NCBI GenBank assembly: GCA_963780395.1
Contig: CAWABY010000002.1
Span: 19,861 to 83,860, forward strand
Reading direction: 5' to 3'
DNA from: VGBV01 sp963780395
GTDB taxonomy: Bacteria > Actinomycetota > Thermoleophilia > Solirubrobacterales > 70-9
Length of the DNA: 64,000 nt
Position numbers and translations under genes: made by a program. Position 1 is the stretch's first letter; each line of letters opens with the position of its first letter. The notes beneath the pieces were generated by a model. That model was not told the DNA's origin. It worked only from the letters and a program-made list of their open reading frames with translations, and made no database searches. This document shows positions 22,522 to 30,897 of this stretch, one piece after another.

Positions 22522-23658
22522 GTGGCGGACAAGCGGGCTGCAGACGGGATCGGCAGGAGGCTGGAGTCGAACTTCGGCATAGAGGCTCCGTTCGCCCTCG
22601 GGGTGGAGGAGGAGATGCTGCTCGTCGATGACGATGGCCGCCTCGTGGAGGAGGCCAGGGAGGTCGTCGGGGATGCTGACCCGGAGCAGGGCGAGGTGGT
22701 CGGCGAGCTGTTCAAGGGCATGGTCGAGTCGAACTCCGAGGTTTCCCGGAACGCAGGCGAAGCGGTCGCCAACCTGGGCGCGATCCGAGCGGAGCTGCTC
22801 GAATCCGGGTCACGGCTGATGGGAGTCGGGGTCCATCCCGACGTTCGCTCGGGCGACGCCGAGGTCGACTCCGCCCCCCGCTACCGGGCGATCAAGGGGG
22901 ACCTCCAGGGCGTGTTGCGCACGCCGATCTGCGGCCAGCACGTCCACGTCGGCATGCCCGACGCCGAGTCCGCGCTCCACGCCTACAACGGGATCCGCAC
23001 ACACGTGCCCCTCCTGAACGCGCTGGCGGCGAACTCGCCCTTCTGGTTCGGCCACGATTCCGGCCTGGCCAGCGCCCGCACGGTCATCTTCCGCAGCTAC
23101 CCCCGCAACGCGATGGCGCCCGAGTTCAGCGATCTCGAGCACTTCTGGCGGGTGACGCGAGATGTCTGCACCGCGGCGGGCCTGGAGGACTACACCCACA
23201 TCTGGTGGGACGCGCGGCTGCACCCGGCCCTCGGCACGGTCGAGATCCGCGCCGCCGACGCGCAGACCGATCTGGGGCGCGCCGCCGGGCTCGCGGCCCT
23301 GGCCCATTGCCTGACCCGCGTCGAGGCCGAGCGAGACCAGTCCTCGATCCCCTCGCGCGAGGCGCTGGCGGAGTCGAGCTTCCAGGCGACGCGCCATGGG
23401 CTGGATGCGACGCTGCTCGATCGCAGCGCGGAGCCGGTCCCGGCGCGCGAGCTCGCCGCACGGTGTCTGGACTCAGCCGCGTCGGTCGCGGCCGAGCTCG
23501 GCTGCGAGTCCGAGCTGGCCCACGTCGAGACGATGCTGAGCGAGGGGACCGGGGCCGACCTCCAGCGCAGAGCCTTCGCAGAGGGAGGCATGGACGGCCT
23601 GCTCACGTTCCTGATCGAAACGACGGCCGAGCCCTTGGCGACCGGCTCGCGGGCATGA
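22522..23658 (+). CDS. GCS2-family carboxylate-amine ligase (glutamate-cysteine ligase-like)
   Basis: A 378-residue ATP-grasp-like glutamine-synthetase-fold enzyme of the YbdK/EgtA group. Signatures: FALGVEEEMLLVDDDGR (metal-binding Glu pair), ESNSEVSRNAGEAVANLG, RTPICGQHVHVGMPD, and DYTHIWWDARLHPALGTVEIRAAD. It should join glutamate to cysteine or another amine; in actinobacteria relatives serve ergothioneine, mycothiol-related or unknown peptide pathways. The GTG at 22522 has AAAAGGA nine bases upstream. An upstream ATG in the same frame would start before the terminator stem-loop and is rejected. Cytoplasmic. Confidence 0.85.
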   Translation: MADKRAADGIGRRLESNFGIEAPFALGVEEEMLLVDDDGRLVEEAREVVGDADPEQGEVVGELFKGMVESNSEVSRNAGEAVANLGAIRAELLESGSRLMGVGVHPDVRSGDAEVDSAPRYRAIKGDLQGVLRTPICGQHVHVGMPDAESALHAYNGIRTHVPLLNALAANSPFWFGHDSGLASARTVIFRSYPRNAMAPEFSDLEHFWRVTRDVCTAAGLEDYTHIWWDARLHPALGTVEIRAADAQTDLGRAAGLAALAHCLTRVEAERDQSSIPSREALAESSFQATRHGLDATLLDRSAEPVPARELAARCLDSAASVAAELGCESELAHVETMLSEGTGADLQRRAFAEGGMDGLLTFLIETTAEPLATGSRA

Positions 23659-23676
23659 GCGGGCCCAGAGCTCGGC

Positions 23677-24033
23677 CTACGAGCCGCTGCCCTGGGACCG
23701 ATCGGAACCGCTGGGCCCGGGCGGGGGCTCGGGCTTCGGGTCCTGCATCAGGCTGCCGCCCGGCTGCACGACCCAGAGCCGCTGGGCGAACTCGGCGACG
23801 GTGGCGTGGTCGAGCTCCGAGACGGTCGCGGCTTCGCGCTCGCGCATCAGGGCGGCCAGCTCGCGCCAGCCTTGGGCGACCGGACGAACGCGCATCGTCG
23901 GGCCGAAGCCCGCTGCCTCGCGGAGCTCGGCGGCGCGGCCGTCCGCGTCCTCGGCGCTGAGTTCGCCGAACGGCCGGTAGGACTCTCCGTCATAGACCTT
24001 GGCCGCGAGCGCGCTGGTGCTGGCCCGGCTCAC
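23677..24033 (-). CDS. hypothetical protein, divergent from the hydrogenase operon
   Basis: A 118-residue soluble protein, not recognised. The first 35 residues (SALAAKVYDGESYRPFGELSAEDADGRAAEL) look like a small folded unit with a Tyr-Asp-Gly-Glu-Ser motif. The middle is helical (RELAALMREREAATVSELDHATVAEFAQRL) and the end is a Pro/Gly-rich tail. The start is the GTG at 24033 with GACAAT six bases upstream, matching the short-leader pattern; the open frame extends to 24126 but would cover the hydrogenase promoter. Shared intergenic region with hypC suggests possible co-regulation. Confidence 0.6.
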   Translation of the reverse strand: MSRASTSALAAKVYDGESYRPFGELSAEDADGRAAELREAAGFGPTMRVRPVAQGWRELAALMREREAATVSELDHATVAEFAQRLWVVQPGGSLMQDPKPEPPPGPSGSDRSQGSGS

Positions 24034-24070
24034 CGCGCGATTGTCCCAATTCCGACCGTTCTTGTCGCGC

Positions 24071-24111
24071 TTGAAAGCGGGCCGGGCAGTGCATAAGGTC
24101 AGTGACTGACC
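24071..24111 (+). promoter_or_regulatory. hydrogenase operon promoter with palindromic operator
   Basis: TTGAAA (24071-24076), 17 bases, TAAGGT (24094-24099) form a good sigma-70-type promoter. The perfect dyad GGTCAG-TGA-CTGACC (24097-24111) covers the -10 end and the expected start point near 24106. A bound repressor would block initiation. The arms resemble the CTGACC core of the TetR-like sites at 1.7 and 8.5 kb. The leader to hypC is about 59 bases. Confidence 0.65.
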
Positions 24112-24164
24112 GGTCTTCCTCATCAAAACTGGGCAGGCCGGTGGCGAAGCGAAAGGAGTTTCCG

Positions 24165-24443
24165 ATGTGCCTGGCGATTCCGGGTCACGTGGTCGAGGTG
24201 GTCGACGAGGAGAAGCGCCTCGCCAAGGTGGACGTGGCCGGCGTCCAGCGCAACGTCAACATCGGCCTGCTCGACGCCGACGGCGAGGGTGTCGGGGCAG
24301 GCGACTGGGTTCTGATCCACGTCGGCTTCGCGCTCTCCAAGATCGACGAGGAGGAGGCGATCGCAACCCGCCGCATGCTCGAGGGCATGGGCGCGGACTA
24401 CGAGCAGGAGCTGGAGGAGCTGAAGGCGAGCGTGATCGAATGA
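24165..24443 (+). CDS. hypC: hydrogenase maturation chaperone HypC
   Basis: A 92-residue HypC. It begins with the diagnostic MCLAIPGHVVEV, whose Cys2 binds the Fe(CN)2CO fragment together with HypD, followed by the OB-fold core RLAKVDVAGVQRNVNIGLLD and GDWVLIHVGFALSKIDEEEA. It shuttles the iron centre to the apo-large subunit. The ATG at 24165 is chosen because family members start exactly here and AAAGGAG precedes it; an in-frame GTG at 24102 lies in the operator. First gene of the hydrogenase operon. Confidence 0.95.
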   Translation: MCLAIPGHVVEVVDEEKRLAKVDVAGVQRNVNIGLLDADGEGVGAGDWVLIHVGFALSKIDEEEAIATRRMLEGMGADYEQELEELKASVIE

Positions 24444-24477
24444 CGCCGTCCCGCACTCGCTGGGGGGAAGACTTCAG

Positions 24478-24723
24478 ATGAGCGACCGCCTCGGTCCGAG
24501 CTGTGAGCACCAGGAGGGGTGCATCACCTGCAGGGACGAGGCGGTGGAGCTTCGCGTCGTCCGCATCGACCGCGAGCGCGAGCTGGCGCTCTGCGAGCGC
24601 CCGGAGGACGGGGCCCGAGAGACCGTCGAGATCGCGCTGGTGCAGCCCGTGAGCGAGGGCGACGCGTTGCTGGTGCACGCCGGAACCGCGATCGCCTCGC
24701 TCGGAAGCGGGGTGCCGGCGTGA
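24478..24723 (+). CDS. second HypC/HupF-like protein
   Basis: An 81-residue HypC-family relative. The OB-fold pattern is visible: AVELRVVRIDRERELALCER, then TVEIALVQPVSEGDALLVHAGTAIASL. The N-terminus differs: instead of MC at residues 1-2 it has a short extension with C-x5-CITC (SCEHQEGCITC), so the iron-binding Cys is not at position 2. Such diverged copies occur next to hypC-hypD in actinobacterial hydrogenase loci. It may serve a different client or step. Its stop overlaps the possible GTG start of hypD. Confidence 0.8.
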   Translation: MSDRLGPSCEHQEGCITCRDEAVELRVVRIDRERELALCERPEDGARETVEIALVQPVSEGDALLVHAGTAIASLGSGVPA

Positions 24724-24725
24724 CG

Positions 24726-25841
24726 ATGAAGTACGTCGACGAGTACCGCGACGCCGAGCTCGGCAAGGCGCTTGCCGGCGAGATCCTGGCTTCGGTCGAG
24801 CCGGGCCGCCACTACAAGCTGATGGAGGTGTGCGGCGGGCACACCCACTCCATCTACAAGTACGGCCTCGACGACCTGCTGCCCGAGAACGTGGAGCTCG
24901 TCCACGGCCCCGGCTGCCCGGTCTGCGTGATGCCGATGGGGCGCATCGACGACGGCATCTCGATGGCCCACGAGGACGGCGTCATCTTCGCCTGTTTCGG
25001 CGACATGATGCGGGTGCCCGGCTCGGAGAAGACCTTCACCGACGCCAAGGCCGAGGGCGCCGACATCCGCATGGTCTACTCGCCGCTCGACGCGCTGCGG
25101 ATCGCCAAGCAGAACCCCGACCGCGACGTCGTCTTCTTCGCGATCGGCTTCGAGACCACCGCCCCCTCGACGGCGCTGACCCTGAAGCGGGCGAAGGCCG
25201 AGGGCGTCACCAACTTCTTCTGCATGTGCAATCACGTCACGATCGTGCCGCCGCTGCGGGCGCTGCTCGACTCGCCCGACCTGCGTCTCGACGGCTTCAT
25301 CGGCCCCGGGCACGTCTCCACCGTCGTCGGCGCGAGGCCGCTCGAGTTCATCCCCGCCGACTACGGCAAGCCGATCGTGGTCTCGGGCTTCGAGCCGCTC
25401 GACATCCTGCAGTCGATCCACATGATCCTCACCCAGCTCGCCGAGGGCAGGGCCGAGGTTGAGAACCAGTACGCGCGGGTGGTCCCGTACGAGGGCAACC
25501 TGGCGGCGCTGAAGGTGATGTCCGAGGTGTTCGAGCTGCGCCCGCACTTCGAGTGGCGGGGGCTCGGCTTCATCTCCCAGAGCGCGCTGAAGCTCAGCGA
25601 CGCCTACGCCGATCTCGACGCCGAGCAGCGCTGGAGCGTCCCGGGCGTCAGGGTCGCCGACCCCAAGGCCTGCCAGTGCGGCGAGGTGCTGAAGGGCGTG
25701 ATCAAGCCGTGGGAATGCAAGGTCTTCGGCACCGCCTGCACACCGGAGCACGCGATCGGGACCTGCATGGTCTCGCCGGAGGGCGCCTGCGCTGCCTACT
25801 ACAACTACGGCCGCTTCGCGCGCGAGAAGGAGGTGGTCTAG
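24726..25841 (+). CDS. hypD: hydrogenase maturation protein HypD
   Basis: A 371-residue Fe-S protein, usual length. CGGHTHSIYKYG carries the first conserved Cys, HGPGCPVCVMPMGRID has the CPVC pair, and GFETTAPSTAL and FCMCNHVTIVPP follow. The C-terminal Cys set (CQCGEVLKG, WECKVFGTACTPEHAIGTCMVSPEGACAAYY) holds the [4Fe-4S] cluster. With HypC it builds Fe(CN)2CO from carbamoyl-derived cyanide. ATG 24726 fits the family N-terminus; a GTG two codons earlier overlaps the previous stop and is possible. hypE starts four bases later. Confidence 0.96.
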   Translation: MKYVDEYRDAELGKALAGEILASVEPGRHYKLMEVCGGHTHSIYKYGLDDLLPENVELVHGPGCPVCVMPMGRIDDGISMAHEDGVIFACFGDMMRVPGSEKTFTDAKAEGADIRMVYSPLDALRIAKQNPDRDVVFFAIGFETTAPSTALTLKRAKAEGVTNFFCMCNHVTIVPPLRALLDSPDLRLDGFIGPGHVSTVVGARPLEFIPADYGKPIVVSGFEPLDILQSIHMILTQLAEGRAEVENQYARVVPYEGNLAALKVMSEVFELRPHFEWRGLGFISQSALKLSDAYADLDAEQRWSVPGVRVADPKACQCGEVLKGVIKPWECKVFGTACTPEHAIGTCMVSPEGACAAYYNYGRFAREKEVV

Positions 25842-25844
25842 GCC

Positions 25845-26934
25845 ATGGCCGAGGCCGTCTCAGACCGCGAACAGAAGATCCTCGGGATCATCGAGACCGC
25901 GCGCGCCAAGCCGGCCCGCTTCAAGGACGAGAAGATCACGATGGCCCACGGGGCGGGCGGCAAGGCGACCCAGACGCTGATCGAGGGGCTGCTGGTCCCG
26001 GCCTTCGGCTCGCAGACCGGAGCCGAGATGGGCGACTCGGGCGCCGTCAGCGTCGACGATGTCGGGCTGGCGATGACGACCGACAGCTTCGTGGTCAAGC
26101 CGATCCGCTTCCCGGGCGGCTCGATCGGCGAGCTCGCCGTCAACGGCACCGTCAACGACCTGGCGATGGCCGGAGCGCGGCCCGTCGCCCTGTCGCTGTC
26201 CCTGATCCTGGAGGAGGGCCTGCCATCCAGCGAGCTGCGCGCCGAGGTCGAGGCGATCGCCCGCGCGGCCGAGGCCGCCGGCGTCGAGGTGGTCGCGGGC
26301 GACACCAAGGTGGTCGAGCGCGGTGCCTGCGACGCGATGTACGTCTGCACGACCGGCGTCGGCCGGATCGACGAGCGCGCGAAAGCTCTCGACCGCGGGG
26401 CTCGAGCCCGGCGACCGGGTCCTGGTCTCGGGCTCGATCGGCGAGCACGGCACCGCGATCATGCTCTCGCGAGGCGAGTTCGACCTCTCGGCCGCGATCG
26501 AGTCCGACACCCGCCCGCTGTGGCCGGCCGTCGACGGCCTGCTCGACGCGGTCGGTCCCTCGCTGCGCTGCATGCGAGACGCGACCCGCGGCGGGGTCGC
26601 CTCGGTTCTGAACGAGCTCGCGCGGGCGTCCCGCGTGGCGATGACCGTCAGGGAGGGCGAGGTGCCGGTCCAGCCCGCCGTAGCCGGGGCAGCCGAGATG
26701 CTGGGCATCGATCCGATGTACATCGCCAACGAGGGCAAGTTCGTCGCGTTCGTCGCGCCGGATGCCGCCGAGGAGGCGCTGTCGGCGCTGCGTGCGGTAC
26801 CCGGTTGCGAGGACGCCGCCGAGATCGGCGAGGTCCGCACCGAGCCGCCGGGGATGGTGCTGGTCGAGACGGCGTTCGGCGGCCGCCGCGTGATGGACCA
26901 GCTCGTCGGCGACCCACTTCCGAGGATCTGTTGA
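25845..26934 (+). CDS. hypE: hydrogenase maturation protein HypE, apparent frameshift
   Basis: HypE dehydrates the carbamoylated C-terminal Cys to thiocyanate, giving cyanide to HypD. Frame 1 (from 25845) encodes ITMAHGAGGKATQTLI, AMTTDSFVVKPIRFPGG, GTVNDLAMAGARP and VVAGDTKVVERG. Near 26375-26390 (GCGCGCGAAAGCTC) the sequence must move by one base; frame 2 continues LSTAGLEPGDRVLVSGSIGE, GMVLVETAFGGRRVMD and the essential C-terminal PRIC with its modified Cys. Deleting one base, for example one A of AAA, restores a complete protein of about 362 residues. Both halves are intact family sequence, so an indel error is likelier than a dead gene; if real, the hydrogenase could not mature. Confidence 0.9.
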
Positions 26935-26960
26935 TGAAGCTTGATGTCATGAGGCAATAG
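26934..26960 (+). other. eight-codon translated-looking mini-ORF between hypE and the small subunit
   Basis: ATG at 26934 overlaps the hypE stop (ATGA) and reads eight codons (MKLDVMRQ) to TAG, followed by AGGAGGAGAG and the small-subunit ATG. It may keep ribosomes moving toward the next gene, or be chance. The segment is AT-richer than its surroundings. Confidence 0.25.
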
Positions 26961-26974
26961 CGACAGGAGGAGAG

Positions 26975-28060
26975 ATGGCAGCGACGGAATTCGTACCCGA
27001 TCAGGCAACGACAGAGGCAGTTGAAGCCCACGTGATCTGGATGACGACCGGGCTCTCCTGCGATGGGGACTCCGTCGCGATGACATCGGCCGTCAACCCC
27101 AGCCTGGAGGACATCGTCACCCAGGCGATCCCCGGCATGCCGAAGGTGATCGTCCACAACCCGGTGCTCGCCTTTGAGGTCGGCGAGGAGTTCATGCAGG
27201 CCTGGTACGACGCCGAGGCCGGCAAGCTCGACCCGTTCGTGCTGGTGGTCGAGGGCTCGATCCCGAACGAGGAGCTGAGCGGCGACGGCTACTGGACCGG
27301 GATGGGCAACGATCGCGAGACCGGGCAGCCGATCACAACCAACGAGTGGCTCGATCGCCTCGCCCCCAAGGCCGCGGCGGTCGTTGCCGTCGGCACCTGC
27401 GCCACCTACGGCGGCATCCCGGCGATGAAGAACAACCCCACCGGGGCGATGGGCGTCCCGGACTATCTCGGTTGGGACTGGAAGTCGAGCGCTGGCCTGC
27501 CTGTCGTCTGCATCCCCGGCTGCCCCGCGCAGCCGGACAACATGACCGAGGCGCTGCTCTACCTGGCTCTGCACCTCGCCGGCCGCGCCCCGGTGCCCGA
27601 GCTCGACGAGGCGCTGCGGCCGAAGTGGTTGTTCGGTCGAACGGTGCGGGAGGGCTGCAACCGTGCCGGCTTCGCCGAAGAGGGCGATTTCGCGACCGAG
27701 TACGGCTCCGATCACCGCTGCCTGGTGAAGCTGGGCTGCAAGGGGCCCGTGGTCAAGTGCAACGTCCCCGTTCGCGGCTGGCAGAGCGGCATCGGGGGCT
27801 GCCCCAACGTGGGCGGCATCTGTATGGCCTGCACGATGCCCGGCTTCCCCGACAAGTACATGCCCTTCATGGACGAGGACGCCTACGGGAAGCTGAGCGC
27901 GAACATGCTCAAGTTCACCTACGGCCCGCTTGTCCGCTGGGGCCGCAAGCGAAACATGCGCAACAAGTACGACGTCGAGCCCGCTTGGCGGCAGCGAGGC
28001 CCCGAGCTGAAGACGGGCTACAAGTCTCGATCCGCCGGCTATGCGCCGCCGGGGTCATAG
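26975..28060 (+). CDS. hhyS: [NiFe]-hydrogenase small subunit, group 1h type
   Basis: A 361-residue iron-sulfur subunit without a Tat signal. The N-terminal HVIWMTTGLSCDGDSVAMTSA is characteristic of the group 1h (actinobacterial) enzymes, whose proximal cluster uses three Cys and one Asp in the characterised Cupriavidus enzyme; SCDGD is the candidate region. Later Cys sets are VGTCATYGG, CIPGCPAQPDN, CLVKLGCKGPVVKC and GGCPNVGGICMACTMPGFPD, enough for three clusters. It relays electrons from the NiFe site. Strong ribosome site AGGAGGAGAG. Together with the next gene it would oxidise H2 at low concentration. The final acceptor is not encoded nearby. Confidence 0.93.
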   Translation: MAATEFVPDQATTEAVEAHVIWMTTGLSCDGDSVAMTSAVNPSLEDIVTQAIPGMPKVIVHNPVLAFEVGEEFMQAWYDAEAGKLDPFVLVVEGSIPNEELSGDGYWTGMGNDRETGQPITTNEWLDRLAPKAAAVVAVGTCATYGGIPAMKNNPTGAMGVPDYLGWDWKSSAGLPVVCIPGCPAQPDNMTEALLYLALHLAGRAPVPELDEALRPKWLFGRTVREGCNRAGFAEEGDFATEYGSDHRCLVKLGCKGPVVKCNVPVRGWQSGIGGCPNVGGICMACTMPGFPDKYMPFMDEDAYGKLSANMLKFTYGPLVRWGRKRNMRNKYDVEPAWRQRGPELKTGYKSRSAGYAPPGS

Positions 28061-28125
28061 GGGTGGTGGCCAGTTGAGCGACCCCTGCACCACCGTCCCG
28101 TAACGCTTCGAGAGGAGAGAAAGAA

Positions 28126-29907
28126 ATGGCAACGGTTCAGACGCCCCCCAGCAAGAGGAAGGTCGCCGTCAAGGAGATGTCGTGGGATCCGATCACGCGG
28201 ATCGTCGGCAGCCTCGGGATCCACACGGAGATCGACTTTGACGCCAAGAAGGTCGAGAAGGCCTGGTCGACGTCGATGGTCTTCCGAGGGTTCGACATCT
28301 TCATGAAGGGGATCGACCCCCGCGACACTCACTTCATCACCAGCCGCATCTGCGGCATCTGCGGCGATAACCACTGCACGACCTCGTGCCTGAACCAGAA
28401 CATGGCCTACGGCGTCAAGCCGCCGGTGCTGGGAGACCTCGGCTACAACCTCGCCGAGGCCGCGGACTACATGTTCGACCACGCGATCTTCAACGACTGC
28501 ATGGCGAACGTCGACTTCTGCGAGCAGATGGTCAAGGACACGAACCCGACCCTGCTGCAGACCGCCGAGTCGACCGCGGCGCCGCATTCGGACATCCACG
28601 GCTACAAGACGATCGCCGACATCATGCGCTCGCTGAACCCGTTCACGGGCGACTTCTATCTCGAGACCCTCCAGGTGGCGCGCTACACGCGTGAGATGTA
28701 CTGCCTGTTCGGTGGGCGCCACACGCACCCCTCGACGATCATGCCGGGCGGAGTCAGCGTCGACATCACGCACCAGACCTGCACTGACTACTACGTGCGG
28801 CTGATGCGCTACATCGACTACGTGAAGCGGTCGGTTCCGATGCACGACGACCTCTACGACTTCTTCCTGCAGCAGTTGCCGGGGTACGACATGGTCGGCT
28901 ATCGCGACATGGACCTGATCTGTTGGGGCTATTTCGACGACCCCGACTACGTCGATTACGACTACAAGACGATGACCGATTGGGGCCGGGCTCGCTACAT
29001 CACGCCCGGCGTCTCCTTCAAGGGCGAGCTGGTCACGACCGACCTGGTCGAGATCAACGGGATGATGCGGATCCTGCTCGGCAGCTCTTACTTCGACGAT
29101 TGGACCGACGAGGAGACGTTCGTCACCGAGGATCCGCTAGGGAACCCGATCGACAAGCGCCACCCGTGGAACAAGGTCACCCTGCCGAAGCCTCAAAAGC
29201 GGGATTGGCAGGACAAGTACAGCTGGGTGGCGTCGCCGCGCATGTACGACGCGCGCAACGACACCTACGTGGCGAGCGACACCGGCGGCGGCCCGTTCGC
29301 GCGCCAGTGGGTGACGGCGAAGGCCGGCCTGGTCGACTTCGGCTACGTCAAGGCGACGGGGAACTCGCTGAAGATGGTGCTGCCGCGGACGGCGTCGAAG
29401 CCCGAGATGGAGCTGGAGTGGATGGTCCCCGAGAAGTCAAACGCGATCGAGCGCGATCGCGCCAGGACCTACCACCAGGCCTACTCGGCGCTGATCGGGC
29501 TGCACTGCCTGGAGCGGGCGCTGAAGGAGGTCCGCGAGGGCCGCACGAAGTCGTGGAACGACTTCAAGGTGCCCAACGATGCCATCTCGGTGGGGTTCTG
29601 CGAGGCGGCCCGCGGGGTGCTCTCGCACCACATGGTGATCCGGGACGGCAAGGTGGCGAACTACCAGCCCTACCCGCCGACCCCGTGGAACAGCAGCCCG
29701 CGCGACGTCCATGGAACCCCTGGCCCCTACGAGGACGCGGTGCAGAACACGCCGATCTTCGAGGAGAACGGCCCGGAGAATTTCAAGGGCATCGACATCA
29801 TGCGGGCGGTTCGCAGTTTCGATCCCTGCCTGCCGTGCGGTGTGCACATGTACACCGGGCAGGGGCGGGTGACCAAGGTCCAGCACACGCCGACAGGCAT
29901 GAGCTGA
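28126..29907 (+). CDS. hhyL: [NiFe]-hydrogenase large subunit, group 1h type
   Basis: A 593-residue catalytic subunit. The N-terminal NiFe ligands are in RICGICGDNHC (residues 74-84) and the C-terminal ligands in DPCLPCGVH (566-574). A 19-residue tail after His574 is the part expected to be removed by the maturation protease at 33.5 kb after nickel insertion. MSWDPITRIVGSLGIHTEID is the usual N-terminal motif. Good ribosome site GAGAGGAGAG; 65 bases separate it from the small-subunit gene. The length and sequence style fit the oxygen-tolerant, high-affinity uptake enzymes of actinobacteria; physiological H2 affinity is inference. Confidence 0.95.
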   Translation: MATVQTPPSKRKVAVKEMSWDPITRIVGSLGIHTEIDFDAKKVEKAWSTSMVFRGFDIFMKGIDPRDTHFITSRICGICGDNHCTTSCLNQNMAYGVKPPVLGDLGYNLAEAADYMFDHAIFNDCMANVDFCEQMVKDTNPTLLQTAESTAAPHSDIHGYKTIADIMRSLNPFTGDFYLETLQVARYTREMYCLFGGRHTHPSTIMPGGVSVDITHQTCTDYYVRLMRYIDYVKRSVPMHDDLYDFFLQQLPGYDMVGYRDMDLICWGYFDDPDYVDYDYKTMTDWGRARYITPGVSFKGELVTTDLVEINGMMRILLGSSYFDDWTDEETFVTEDPLGNPIDKRHPWNKVTLPKPQKRDWQDKYSWVASPRMYDARNDTYVASDTGGGPFARQWVTAKAGLVDFGYVKATGNSLKMVLPRTASKPEMELEWMVPEKSNAIERDRARTYHQAYSALIGLHCLERALKEVREGRTKSWNDFKVPNDAISVGFCEAARGVLSHHMVIRDGKVANYQPYPPTPWNSSPRDVHGTPGPYEDAVQNTPIFEENGPENFKGIDIMRAVRSFDPCLPCGVHMYTGQGRVTKVQHTPTGMS

Positions 29908-29919
29908 GCCCGGGTACCG

Positions 29920-30897
29920 ATGGCCACCGAGATCCGAATGGAGTCTCCCGCGGCGCCACCAGGCGGTTGCGCCCCGGACGAGCCCGACGCGCTGATGGAG
30001 CGCGTCCAGCGCCTCTCGGCCGAGGTCGACCGCATCGGCGACCCCGCCGCCCGGGAGTCTGCTCAGGATCTGCTCGCCGCTGTCATGGACCTCTACGGCG
30101 AGGGGCTGCACCGGATCGTCGAGACGCTGGAGGAGGCCGGTGCGGCCGGCGCCCCGATCCGGGAACGGCTCAGCGAGGACGGGGTCGTGGCCAGCCTGAT
30201 GCTGATCCACGATCTCTATCCGGTCTCGCTGGAGACGCGGGTGCTCGAGGCGCTGGAGAGCGTGCGGCCTTACATGGAGTCCCACGGTGGCAACGTGACG
30301 CTGGTCAACCTGGACGAGGGCGTCGCGAGGCTGAAGCTCGAGGGCAGCTGCGACGGCTGTCCGGCGTCCGCCTCGACCCTGGAGCTCGCGATCAAGCAGG
30401 CGCTCGACGAGGCCGCGCCCGATCTCGCCGGGCTCGAGGTCGAGGGCGTCTCGCAGGGCTCGCCGGCCGGGCTGCGCGTTGAAGAGGTCTCGGGGACGCC
30501 GCTGCCCGTCGTGCACGTCGGTGGCGACGGCTCCGCTGCGAGCACCAACGGCAGCGGCATCGATGCGACGCCGCCGATCAGCTCGGGCCGCTGGCTAGAG
30601 CTGGCGCAGAGCCTGATGCCCCCCGAAGGAGAGTTGACCACGGCGCCAGCCGGCGGGATGCAGGTCCTGATCGCCAACGTCAGCGGCTCGCTGCTGGCCT
30701 TCCGCGACCGCTGCGCCTCCTGCGAGGCGGAGCTGGCGTCCGGCGAGCTCAAGGGCGGGGTGCTGGCATGCCCCGAATGCGAACGCCGCTTCTACCTGCC
30801 GCGCGCCGGCCGCTCGATGGATGAAGAGCAGCTGCTGCTCGCGCCAGTGCCGCTGCTGGCCGATGACGGCACCGTTCGAATTGCCGTGGCGGCATGA
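29920..30897 (+). CDS. NifU-like C-terminal domain fused to a four-Cys Rieske-like domain
   Basis: A 325-residue hydrogenase-linked protein. Residues about 20-95 are helical. Residues about 100-180 are a NifU C-terminal-type scaffold: VRPYMESHGGNVTLVNL, then the cluster motif GSCDGCPAS. After a Gly/Ser linker the last 110 residues resemble a Rieske fold, but the two ligand pairs read CASC and CPEC instead of CxH and CxxH (RDRCASCEAELAS and LACPECERRFYLPRAG), so all four ligands are Cys. It could carry Fe-S clusters to the small subunit or act as the electron partner of the hydrogenase. Twelve bases after hhyL, overlapping the next gene by four. Confidence 0.8.
   Translation: MATEIRMESPAAPPGGCAPDEPDALMERVQRLSAEVDRIGDPAARESAQDLLAAVMDLYGEGLHRIVETLEEAGAAGAPIRERLSEDGVVASLMLIHDLYPVSLETRVLEALESVRPYMESHGGNVTLVNLDEGVARLKLEGSCDGCPASASTLELAIKQALDEAAPDLAGLEVEGVSQGSPAGLRVEEVSGTPLPVVHVGGDGSAASTNGSGIDATPPISSGRWLELAQSLMPPEGELTTAPAGGMQVLIANVSGSLLAFRDRCASCEAELASGELKGGVLACPECERRFYLPRAGRSMDEEQLLLAPVPLLADDGTVRIAVAA

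Noticed and set aside
24102..24164. An upstream GTG for hypC
   Set aside because: It falls within the promoter operator, and HypC function requires the MC N-terminus given by the ATG at 24165.
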